A stretch of DNA of 12,390 nt, from contig JAZNOQ010000125.1 of NCBI GenBank assembly GCA_045589215.1, positions 1-12,390 of the forward strand, given 5' to 3'. Shown piece by piece: positions 5,776 to 12,390 of this stretch. The stretch is from JAZNOQ01 sp045589215 (GTDB taxonomy: Bacteria > Bacillota > Clostridia > Oscillospirales > CAG-272). Under the pieces are notes generated by a model. It did not search any database. It was not told the origin of the DNA and saw only the letters and a list, made by a program, of their open reading frames with translations. Numbering within the stretch: the first letter of the stretch is position 1; each line of letters starts with the position of its first letter. The translations under genes were made by a program, and so were the position numbers.

Positions 5776-6978
5776 ATGAATATTAAATTTTCCCCTCCGG
5801 ATATTTCCGAGCTTGAGATCAACGAGGTAGTGGAGACCTTAAAATCGGGATGGATCACCACGGGCCCGCGTACAAAGCAGCTGGAACGCGACATTGCTGC
5901 ATACGTCCAGTGTGCGCGTGCTGTTTGCCTGAATTCCCAGACCACGTGTGCCGAGATGGCACTTCGCCTTCTCGGGATCGGCAAGGGCGACGAGGTCATT
6001 ACCACTGCCTATACTTATACTGCGACGGCGTCGGTCATCGAGCATGTCGGTGCTACGATTGTTCTCGTTGACACCGTAAAGGACAGCTTTGAGATGGACT
6101 ACGACAAGGCCGAGGCACTCGTTACCGAGCGCACGAAGGCGATCATTCCCGTGGACTATGCGGGCATTCCGTGTGACTATGACCGCGTTTTCGAGCTTGT
6201 AGAACGGAAAAGGTCGCTCTTTCGTCCGAAGGGACGGCTTCAGACGGCGATCGGCAGAATTGCCGTGCTTGCCGATACCGCACATTCCTTTGGGGCTGTG
6301 CGAAAGGGAAAACGGACGGGCAGCATTGCCGATTTCTCCTCCTTCTCCTTCCACGCGGTCAAAAATCTCACGACCGCAGAGGGTGGTGCGCTCACGTGGA
6401 ATACGATCGATGGCATCGATGACGAGGAGATCTACCGCTTCCTCCAGCTTCTGTCTCTGCACGGACAGTCGAAGGACGCGCTCGCAAAGACCGCGCTTGG
6501 TGCGTGGGAATACGACATCGTCGGCCCGTACTATAAATGCAATATGACCGATATCGCGGCGGCGATCGGGCTTGCACAGCTTCGCCGTTATCCCGCAATG
6601 CTTGAACGGAGACGTGAGATCATCACCCGCTACGATGCGGCGTTCGGTCCGCTCGGCGTTCAGACGCTTGATCACTATACCGAGGACTACGCCTCCTCGG
6701 GACATCTGTATATTACCCGTATTCCCGGGATCACGCCCGAGGAGAGATCCGATATCATCCGAAAAATGGCGGAGCGCGGCGTTGCCTGCAACGTGCATTA
6801 TAAGCCCCTGCCTCTTCATACGGCGTACCGTGCGCTCGGCTTTGACGTGAAGGATTTCCCGAATGCGTATGACTTTTTTGCAAACGAGATCACGTTGCCC
6901 CTTCATACCTCTCTCACCGATGAGGAGGTCGCGTACGTGATCGACAGCTTCACAGAGATCGTGAGAGAGTATTTATGA
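5776..6978 (+). CDS. DegT/DnrJ/EryC1/StrS-family sugar aminotransferase
   Basis: A 400-residue PLP enzyme expected to transfer an amino group from glutamate to a keto sugar nucleotide in the cytoplasm, making an amino sugar for a surface glycan. The N-terminal segment SGWITTGP (24-31) is typical. PLP contacts are Asp167 in LADTAHSFGA and the Schiff-base Lys196 in SFHAVKNLTTAEGGAL. The C-terminal YKCNMTDIAAAIGLAQL (253-269) and NVHYKPL (339-345) are also family blocks. An extra stretch of about 15-20 residues (roughly 143-162) precedes the Asp167 strand. AAGGAG lies 6 bases before the ATG. It is the first gene of the operon, and its stop overlaps the next start as ATGA. The expected partner, a sugar-nucleotide dehydratase, is not in the window, so the exact sugar is unknown. 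Confidence 0.93.
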   Translation: MNIKFSPPDISELEINEVVETLKSGWITTGPRTKQLERDIAAYVQCARAVCLNSQTTCAEMALRLLGIGKGDEVITTAYTYTATASVIEHVGATIVLVDTVKDSFEMDYDKAEALVTERTKAIIPVDYAGIPCDYDRVFELVERKRSLFRPKGRLQTAIGRIAVLADTAHSFGAVRKGKRTGSIADFSSFSFHAVKNLTTAEGGALTWNTIDGIDDEEIYRFLQLLSLHGQSKDALAKTALGAWEYDIVGPYYKCNMTDIAAAIGLAQLRRYPAMLERRREIITRYDAAFGPLGVQTLDHYTEDYASSGHLYITRIPGITPEERSDIIRKMAERGVACNVHYKPLPLHTAYRALGFDVKDFPNAYDFFANEITLPLHTSLTDEEVAYVIDSFTEIVREYL

Positions 6979-7718
6979 TGCTGAAAAAATGGGACGACCT
7001 GCCAGATGCGATGAAAACGGACGAGGTCAGAAAATATTACGATATTCTTCGGAAAAAGCGCATTTCACTCTTCTTTAAGCGTGCGTTCGACCTTTTCGTG
7101 TCCTTCGTGATGCTGCTTGTGCTGTCGCCTGTTTTTCTGATCCTCGCAGTCGCGATCAAAATCGACTCGCGCGGTCCCGTATTTTACAGACAGGTGCGCG
7201 TTACGCAGTACGGAAAGACCTTCCGCATCTTCAAGTTCCGCACGATGGTGCAGAACGCCGATAAGATCGGCACTGCCGTGACGGTCGGACACGATCCGCG
7301 TATCACGCGCGTCGGACGGCTCATCAGAAAGTGCCGTCTCGACGAGATCTGTCAGCTCATCGACGTGTTCCGCGGTACGATGACCTTTGTCGGTACGCGT
7401 CCCGAGGTGCCGAAATACGTCGAGGCGTATTCGGACGAGATGATGGCGACGCTCCTTCTGCCCGCAGGCGTGACCTCCGAGGCAAGCATCTATTATAAGG
7501 ATGAGGATGCGCTTCTCGACGGCGCAAGCGATCCCGACGCGGTCTACACGAAGGAGATCCTGCCCGCAAAAATGCGGTATAACCTTATGGCAATTCGCCG
7601 TTTCGGATTTTTCCGCGACATCGGTATTATGTTCAAAACGGTTTTTGCGGTGCTTGGAAAGGAATACAAAGCCCCTGATACGGACTCTGAAAAGGGAGAG
7701 GAGAATGACGATGACTAA
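6975..7718 (+). CDS. Membrane phosphoglycosyl transferase (bacterial sugar transferase)
   Basis: A 247-residue initiating enzyme of the bacterial sugar transferase family (PF02397), which moves a sugar phosphate from a UDP-sugar to undecaprenyl phosphate on the inner face of the membrane. The single hydrophobic segment (about 37-62) contains the Ser-Pro break at 51-52 typical of the re-entrant helix of monotopic members. Then come IDSRGPVFYRQVRV (63-76), FRIFKFRTM (83-91), and the catalytic Asp123-Glu124 in RLDEICQL. The usual VGPRP appears as VGTRPEVPKYV (139-149). The charged tail 235-247 is very acidic. The N-terminal 36 residues form a positively charged cytoplasmic lead-in. It overlaps the aminotransferase gene by 4 bases, indicating coupled translation. 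Initiating function sure, sugar specificity unknown. Confidence 0.95.
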   Translation: MMLKKWDDLPDAMKTDEVRKYYDILRKKRISLFFKRAFDLFVSFVMLLVLSPVFLILAVAIKIDSRGPVFYRQVRVTQYGKTFRIFKFRTMVQNADKIGTAVTVGHDPRITRVGRLIRKCRLDEICQLIDVFRGTMTFVGTRPEVPKYVEAYSDEMMATLLLPAGVTSEASIYYKDEDALLDGASDPDAVYTKEILPAKMRYNLMAIRRFGFFRDIGIMFKTVFAVLGKEYKAPDTDSEKGEENDDD

Positions 7719-8463
7719 AGATCTTGTATCCATTATTATGCCGACCTATAACTGCGGTGCGTTTATCGCAGAGACCATCCGCTCCGTACAGGCGCAGACC
7801 TATACGAATTGGGAGATCGTGATCGTCGACGACTGCTCGACCGATGACACGAAGGCGATCGTGGACGCCTTTATTTTGGAGGACGACCGCATCAAATACC
7901 ACTGCCTTGAGGAGAATTCGGGCGCGGCGGTCGCAAGAACGCGCGCGATGGCGATCGCAGAGGGCGAATATATGGCGTTCCTCGACAGTGACGATCTTTG
8001 GATGCCCGATAAGCTCGAGCGTCAGCTCGCCTTTATGAAGGACAACGGCTACGCCTTCTCATGCACGGCATACGAGCAGATCGACGAGGAGAGCAACAGC
8101 CTCGGCAGAGTCATCAAAACGGTCAAAAAGACCGATTATAACCGTCTCCTGCTCGACTGTCCCGTCGGGAACTCCTCGGTGATGTATCACGTAGGTGTGA
8201 TGGGGAAGTTCGAGGTCCCGAACATTCGGAAGCGGAACGATGATGCGCTCTGGCTTCAGATGCTGAAGAAGGAAAAATACATCTACGGAATGCCCGACGT
8301 TCTGATGCGGTATCGCATCCGTAAAAATTCGATCTCGAGTAATAAGCTGAAGGTGGTGAAATACCACTGGATCCTTTACCGCGAGATCGAGCATTTGAAC
8401 GTCTTCCGCTCTGCATTCCACATCTTTTGGTGGTGCGTTCTGAAGGTATTCCGCATCAAGTGA
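7705..8463 (+). CDS. Family 2 glycosyltransferase
   Basis: A 252-residue GT-A enzyme that adds a sugar to the lipid-linked glycan on the cytoplasmic side. The N-terminal SIIMPTYNCGAFIAETI (9-25), VDDCSTDDT (41-49) and the metal-binding FLDSDDLW (92-99) are classic GT2 blocks. Further on are GNSSVMYH (155-162) and RNDDALWLQM (177-186), the expected catalytic-base region. A basic, tryptophan-rich C terminus (about 235-252) could touch the membrane. The gene overlaps the end of the phosphoglycosyl transferase gene by 14 bases. The start is ambiguous between ATG 7705 (AAGGGAG 6 bases upstream) and ATG 7711 (GAGGAG 7 bases upstream). They differ by two residues, and I list the first. Acceptor and sugar are unknown. 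Confidence 0.93.
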   Translation: MTMTKDLVSIIMPTYNCGAFIAETIRSVQAQTYTNWEIVIVDDCSTDDTKAIVDAFILEDDRIKYHCLEENSGAAVARTRAMAIAEGEYMAFLDSDDLWMPDKLERQLAFMKDNGYAFSCTAYEQIDEESNSLGRVIKTVKKTDYNRLLLDCPVGNSSVMYHVGVMGKFEVPNIRKRNDDALWLQMLKKEKYIYGMPDVLMRYRIRKNSISSNKLKVVKYHWILYREIEHLNVFRSAFHIFWWCVLKVFRIK

Positions 8464-8581
8464 CATTGGGGCATCCGCATTTTTCGGAAAGGCAAACCTT
8501 TCTGCGTTTGCCATCCCCTCGTTTTGCGCAATCTAAGCTTGGAAGCCGCTTCTGTGAAAACCGAAAGGAGATCCCGCATAT
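8464..8581 (+). other. 118-base gap inside the operon with a hairpin
   Basis: This is the longest spacer in the polysaccharide operon. GGCAAAC (8491-8497) and GTTTGCC (8506-8512) form a 7-bp stem with an 8-base loop, and GGGG/CCCC blocks outside it could extend the stem loosely. No T run follows and no good promoter is seen. It may tune downstream expression or mark a junction between gene modules. Confidence 0.4.
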
Positions 8582-9634
8582 ATGGCAAAACAACTGAAAA
8601 AGGCTTGTGTGATCGGTCACTTCGGTTTCGGAGAGACCCTACTCAACGGACAAACCGTAAAAACCAAGATGCTGACGAAGGAACTTGATCGGAGACTTGG
8701 CGAAAGCGAGGTCATGAAGATCGATACACGGGGCGGTATCAAGGCGCTGCTCAGGCTTCCGTTCGATACCTTTCGGGCGCTTCGCAGCTGCAAAAATGTC
8801 GTGATCCTTCCCGCGCACAACGGACTGCGCGTGGTCACGCCGCTCCTCAGCTTTTGGAATTTGTTTTTCGGACGGAGCCTTCACTACGCCGTGATCGGCG
8901 GATGGCTGCAGTCCTTCCTCGTAAAAAGACCGCTTCTTCGGAAGCAGCTCTCGCGATTTGCGGGGATCTACGTCGAGACCGAAACGATGCGTAAGGCACT
9001 TCACGGGCTCGGTCTTGAAAATGCGATCGTGATGCCGAACTGCAAGGAGCTTCGGATCCTCACAAAGGAGGAGACGGTAGATCCATCAAAAGAGCCTTAC
9101 CGCCTCTGCACCTTCTCGCGTGTGATGAAGGAGAAGGGGATCGGTGACGCGGTCGAAGCGGTGCGTGCGGTCAATGAGAAGCTCGGCAGAACGGTCTATA
9201 CGCTTGACATCTACGGACAGGTGGAAAACGGGCAGGAGGAATGGTTTTCCTCTCTGCAAGCGGATTTTCCCGAATATATCCGATACTGCGGCAGGATCTC
9301 GCCCGAGGAGAGCGTTGACGCGATCAAGAGCTGCTTTGCTCTGCTGTTTCCAACGCGGTTCTTCACCGAGGGGATCCCCGGAACGATCATTGATGCATAT
9401 GCCGCGGGCGTTCCCGTGATCTCTGCACGCTGGGAAAGCTTCGCAGATCTCATCGAGGAGGGCGTTACGGGCGTGGGATATACCATTCTCTGTCCTGAGG
9501 AGCTGACACAGATCCTTTTCGACCTCGCAGAGGACAGTGCCGCGTTCCTGTCTATGAAGGATGCCTGCTTAGAACGTGCAATGGAGTACACCCCGGGGGT
9601 CGTTCTGAACGTACTGACCGACCGTATGGCATAA
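8582..9634 (+). CDS. GT4-like GT-B glycosyltransferase
   Basis: A 350-residue protein with a two-domain GT-B layout. The N-terminal domain (about 1-165) has a GHFGFGETLLNGQTVKT loop (12-28) like the glycine-rich nucleotide/acceptor loop of GT4 enzymes. The C-terminal domain (about 170-350) has the donor-site pattern FPTRFFTEGIPGTIIDAYAA (256-275) and GVPVISARWES (276-286). In the usual E-x7-E motif the second Glu is Asp (Glu263, Asp271). It should transfer a sugar from a nucleotide donor to the lipid-linked repeat unit in the cytoplasm. AAAGGAG (8564-8570) lies 11 bases before the ATG, a slightly long spacing. It follows a 118-base gap and is followed by the polymerase gene. Donor and acceptor are unknown. 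Confidence 0.9.
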   Translation: MAKQLKKACVIGHFGFGETLLNGQTVKTKMLTKELDRRLGESEVMKIDTRGGIKALLRLPFDTFRALRSCKNVVILPAHNGLRVVTPLLSFWNLFFGRSLHYAVIGGWLQSFLVKRPLLRKQLSRFAGIYVETETMRKALHGLGLENAIVMPNCKELRILTKEETVDPSKEPYRLCTFSRVMKEKGIGDAVEAVRAVNEKLGRTVYTLDIYGQVENGQEEWFSSLQADFPEYIRYCGRISPEESVDAIKSCFALLFPTRFFTEGIPGTIIDAYAAGVPVISARWESFADLIEEGVTGVGYTILCPEELTQILFDLAEDSAAFLSMKDACLERAMEYTPGVVLNVLTDRMA

Positions 9635-9671
9635 AACCGTCACAAAATAAGTAAAGAAGGGAGGAATTATT

Positions 9672-10745
9672 ATGGCGATATACGTATTGAGTTTTCTGAC
9701 ATTGCCCATATACGACGTTTTGATCAAGGACAGAAAAAAGCTCGTTACAGTCGTGACACTGCAGTTCTTTCTGATCCTTGCGCTGCGCGATCCTTCGCTC
9801 GGCGTTGACCTTGTCAATTACTCGACCGGCTACAACTATATATCCTCCCTCGGCTTTACCGATATGCTCTCCCGTCTCAATTTCCTTTCGACGGCAGAGC
9901 TCGTATATCCGCACGAATATGAGAGCGGATACGTGGTGCTGAATTGGCTTCTCGGTAAGATCGGTATCAGCTTCCATGCCTTCCTGATCCTGCACGCGGC
10001 ATTTTGCATGGTATCCTTCGGCGTGTTCATCTACCGCTATTCGAAGCTGCCGTGGCTCAGCTTTGCGATGCTGATCGCATTCAGCTATTTCGAGTATTCC
10101 TTCGGGATCCTCCGTCAGCTTCTTGCGATCTCTGTCCTTCTGTGGGCGGTTCCCATGATCGAGAAAAAGAAGCGGTGGTGGGCATTCTTCCTCCTCGTGC
10201 TTCTTGCCTTTACCTTCCACCGAACGGCGATCGTTTTTGCGGTGCTGTACCTCGCGCGCTATGTGAAGGTCACACGGATCGTCTACCTTGTGAATGCGGC
10301 ACTTTGGGGACTTCTGATCGCACTTACACCGCTGATCTTCAACGTTTTCGTGACGCGCATCCTTGCGCTTCTCGGGAAGAACACCTACGCGAAGTTTTCC
10401 TTCGAATGGAGCAATATGACGACGCTTCTCCTTCTCTTTGCGGTCGCGGCGTTCTTCACGCTTGACTTCGCTTCATTGAAGGAAACGCGGAATTCGATCC
10501 TGTGCTGGGGCTTCCTCCTCACGATGCCGTTCCAGATCTTTGCAATGAGCAACGAGGTGTTCGGCAGAATGACGCTTTACTATATGATCCTCGGCATCGC
10601 ACTCATTCCGAACATCCTTGCGGATTATCGGAAGAACCGCGTGCTCGCAGAGATCGGGAAGTACGCTCTGTGGATATTCCTTTTCGTATTTTCGGTATAT
10701 CAGTTTTACGATTCTCCCATTATGCCGTATATCAGTATTTTCTGA
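9672..10745 (+). CDS. EpsG-like membrane polysaccharide polymerase
   Basis: A 357-residue multi-pass membrane protein with about ten hydrophobic segments. The pattern fits the EpsG family (PF14897), Wzy-type polymerases: ALRDPSLGVDLVNYSTGY at 37-54, YESGYVVLNWLL at 83-94, FGILRQLLAIS at 144-154, and FHRTAIVF at 182-189. The long loop around 50-85 would face outside. Such proteins join lipid-linked repeat units on the outer face of the cytoplasmic membrane. AAGGGAGG lies about 7 bases before the ATG. Its position after the two transferases fits a polymerase. A flippase can look similar, but the LR-G-D-Y motif, modest length and segment number favour EpsG over Wzx. Substrate unknown. Confidence 0.85.
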   Translation: MAIYVLSFLTLPIYDVLIKDRKKLVTVVTLQFFLILALRDPSLGVDLVNYSTGYNYISSLGFTDMLSRLNFLSTAELVYPHEYESGYVVLNWLLGKIGISFHAFLILHAAFCMVSFGVFIYRYSKLPWLSFAMLIAFSYFEYSFGILRQLLAISVLLWAVPMIEKKKRWWAFFLLVLLAFTFHRTAIVFAVLYLARYVKVTRIVYLVNAALWGLLIALTPLIFNVFVTRILALLGKNTYAKFSFEWSNMTTLLLLFAVAAFFTLDFASLKETRNSILCWGFLLTMPFQIFAMSNEVFGRMTLYYMILGIALIPNILADYRKNRVLAEIGKYALWIFLFVFSVYQFYDSPIMPYISIF

Positions 10746-10768
10746 TACGGCGGAAAGAAGGTTGACTT

Positions 10769-11953
10769 ATGAAAATTACAGTTGCGGGAACCGGTTACGT
10801 CGGGCTTTCGATCGCAGTTCTGCTGTCGCAGAAGAATAGCGTGACGGCGGTCGATATCATCGAGGAAAAGGTGGAGCTACTGAACCGCAGGGTTTCCCCC
10901 ATTGCAGACCGAGAGATCGAGGAATATCTCGCGTCGCATACGCTTGACCTTCGGGCAACCACCGATGGGGAGGAGGCATATAAGGACGCGGATTTCGTCG
11001 TGATCTCGACTCCTACGAACTATGACGAAAAGCTGAATTACTTTGATACCTCCTCGGTCGAGTCGGTGATCAGGACGGTGATGCGGGTGAATCCCGACGC
11101 CGTGATGGTCGTAAAATCGACGGTCCCCGTCGGATTTACCGAGGGTGTCAAGGAACGGCTTGGATGTAAGAATATTCTCTTCAGCCCTGAGTTTCTCAGA
11201 GAGGGAAGAGCGCTGTATGATAACCTCTATCCGTCTCGGATCATCGTGGGCGTTCCGCAGGAGGACACGCATCTTTCAGAGAAGGCGCGCGTTTTCGCGG
11301 GACTTCTGTGTGACGGCGCGTTGAAGATCGACGTGGAGGTTCGCTTTATGAATCCCACCGAAGCCGAGGCGGTCAAGCTGTTCTCGAATACTTACCTTGC
11401 GCTTCGCGTTTCCTTTTTCAACGAGCTTGATACCTATGCGTCGGTGAGAGGACTTGACACGAAGTCGATCATCGAGGGAGTCGGGCTTGATCCGCGCATT
11501 GGAAACCATTACAACAATCCCTCCTTCGGCTACGGCGGCTACTGCCTGCCGAAGGATACGAAGCAGCTTCTCGCAAATTACCGCGACGTGCCGCAGAATA
11601 TCATCTCGGCGATCGTTGCGGCGAACAGCACCCGTAAGGATTTTATCGCGGAGCAGATCCTGTCGAGAAATCCGCGCGTGGTCGGCGTTTACCGCCTGAC
11701 GATGAAGTCGGGAAGCGACAATTTCCGTCAAAGCTCGATTCAGGGCGTCATGGCGCGTATCAAGGCGAGGGGTGTCGAGGTCGTGATCTATGAGCCGACC
11801 CTGAAGGAAGAAAAATTTGAAAACAGCCGTGTGATCAAGGATCTCGATACCTTTAAGAAAACGTGTGACGTGATCCTCGCAAACCGATACAGCGAGGAGA
11901 TCGGAGACGTCATCGACAAGGTCTATACGAGAGATCTGTATTTCAGAGACTGA
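10769..11953 (+). CDS. ugd: UDP-glucose 6-dehydrogenase
   Basis: A 394-residue cytoplasmic enzyme oxidising UDP-glucose twice, with NAD, to UDP-glucuronate, a precursor of acidic polysaccharides. The N-terminal Rossmann motif is GTGYVGLS (7-14). Then come VVKSTVPVGFT (114-124), SPEFLREG (139-146), the central-helix block EAEAVKLFSNTYLALRVSFF (198-217) with catalytic Lys203, and the catalytic Cys259 in FGYGGYCLPKDTKQL (253-267). The C-terminal block GVYRLTMKSGSDNFRQSSI (306-324) resembles E. coli-type short Ugd (about 390 residues) rather than the longer TuaD forms. GAAAGAAGG (10753-10761) is 7 bases before the ATG. It is the last gene of the operon, so the glycan probably contains glucuronate or a product made from it. 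A related UDP-hexose dehydrogenase specificity cannot be excluded. Confidence 0.93.
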   Translation: MKITVAGTGYVGLSIAVLLSQKNSVTAVDIIEEKVELLNRRVSPIADREIEEYLASHTLDLRATTDGEEAYKDADFVVISTPTNYDEKLNYFDTSSVESVIRTVMRVNPDAVMVVKSTVPVGFTEGVKERLGCKNILFSPEFLREGRALYDNLYPSRIIVGVPQEDTHLSEKARVFAGLLCDGALKIDVEVRFMNPTEAEAVKLFSNTYLALRVSFFNELDTYASVRGLDTKSIIEGVGLDPRIGNHYNNPSFGYGGYCLPKDTKQLLANYRDVPQNIISAIVAANSTRKDFIAEQILSRNPRVVGVYRLTMKSGSDNFRQSSIQGVMARIKARGVEVVIYEPTLKEEKFENSRVIKDLDTFKKTCDVILANRYSEEIGDVIDKVYTRDLYFRD

Positions 11954-11955
11954 TA

Positions 11956-11996
11956 CAAAAACGGAGCCGCACCCAAATGGTGCGGCTCCGTTTTTG
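11956..11996. terminator. Bidirectional terminator between ugd and purC
   Basis: A perfect 18-bp stem (11956-11973 with 11979-11996) with a 5-base CAAAT loop. The outer A and T tracts give a U run on either strand, so it can end both the ugd transcript and the converging purC transcript. It lies 3 bases after the ugd stop codon and 16 bases before the purC stop codon. Confidence 0.92.
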
Positions 11997-12012
11997 CTAT
12001 TGAACATAAAAA

Positions 12013-12390
12013 TCAGCGGTTGTTGATCAGCTTCGTCAGCTCAACGGGGGGAACGATCACGCCGTCCTTGTAGACGCGCATATTGCCCGATGCGATCTCG
12101 TCGATCAGAACGACCTCGCCGTTGTGGTAGCCGAATTCGAACTTGATGTCCCAAAGGTCGAGACCGATGGTCTTCAGGTCGTCTGCAACGATCTTCGTGA
12201 TCGCGAGGGTCTGCTCCTTCAGGCTTTCAAACATTGCGGGAGTCATAACACCGAGGACTGCAAGTGCCTCGCCCGTAACGAGCGGATCGCCCTTTTCGTC
12301 GTTCTTGAAGGTGCATTCAACATAGCCACCCTCAATGCGGGTTCCGTCCTTGATATATTCGCCGTATCTTCTGATGAAGCTGCCTGTTGC
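12013..12390 (-). CDS. purC: SAICAR synthase (purC), C-terminal part
   Basis: Partial gene: 125 residues before the stop, with the 5' part beyond the right edge, and the frame open to the last base of the window. Phosphoribosylaminoimidazole-succinocarboxamide synthase joins aspartate to CAIR using ATP in purine synthesis in the cytoplasm. Supporting segments are ATGSFIRRYG at the edge, FKNDEKGDPLV at about 28-38, the helical stretch with KEQTLAITKIVADDLKTIG, then WDIKFEFG and VVLIDEIASGNMRVYKDG. The LxDEI segment corresponds to the conserved LADEI/SPD region of the family, here with ASGNMR in place of SPDTCR. It converges on ugd across a shared terminator. Other pur genes are not visible. 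Confidence 0.9.
   Translation of the reverse strand, partial: ATGSFIRRYGEYIKDGTRIEGGYVECTFKNDEKGDPLVTGEALAVLGVMTPAMFESLKEQTLAITKIVADDLKTIGLDLWDIKFEFGYHNGEVVLIDEIASGNMRVYKDGVIVPPVELTKLINNR

Noticed and set aside
5839..6906. Long minus-strand open frame opposite the aminotransferase
   Set aside because: The sense strand has a complete DegT enzyme with PLP lysine, and the antisense frame is a codon-bias shadow.
11276..12007. Minus-strand open frame across the ugd 3' end and the terminator
   Set aside because: It reads through an 18-bp terminator stem and is antisense to conserved Ugd motifs, with no ribosome site.

Overview
The window looks like a chromosomal piece of a Clostridia-type Bacillota, probably a gut or anaerobic lineage of moderate GC. 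The signs are HPr kinase/phosphorylase, a Clostridia-style pyruvate kinase, AGGAG-type ribosome binding sites, near-consensus sigma-A promoters and hairpin-rich gaps. No species can be named from the sequence alone. Most genes are housekeeping or ordinary accessory genes. I see no convincing unknown defence or mobile system.

Left part (1-2686). A tRNA-Asn gene on the minus strand is driven by a perfect consensus promoter. Between promoter and tRNA lies a second, broken copy of the tRNA 5' half carrying a small hairpin insert. Divergent from it is a stand-alone NadR/Ttd14-like P-loop NTPase. This gene converges on pyruvate kinase (pyk), and a palindromic repeat between them ends in an outward-facing terminator on each side.

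Middle (2687-5415). Upstream of pyk is about 440 bases built almost wholly of hairpins, then a minus-strand TIM-barrel sugar isomerase/epimerase. This is divergent from hprK, and both genes have recognisable promoters in an AT-rich gap. Pyk, a sugar isomerase-like enzyme and HprK side by side suggest a carbon-metabolism neighbourhood, but only gene order supports that.

Right part (5416-11953). A strong promoter and a leader of about 150 bases precede a six-gene plus-strand polysaccharide operon: DegT/EryC1 aminotransferase, membrane phosphoglycosyl transferase, GT2 and GT4 glycosyltransferases, an EpsG-like polymerase, and UDP-glucose 6-dehydrogenase. Together they would make an amino-sugar or uronate precursor, load the first sugar phosphate on undecaprenyl phosphate, extend it with two transferases and polymerise the unit. 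A flippase, a sugar-nucleotide 4,6-dehydratase and a chain-length regulator are absent, so the locus must borrow these functions or use an unusual route. An 18-bp bidirectional terminator closes the operon against the converging purC gene, which runs off the right edge.
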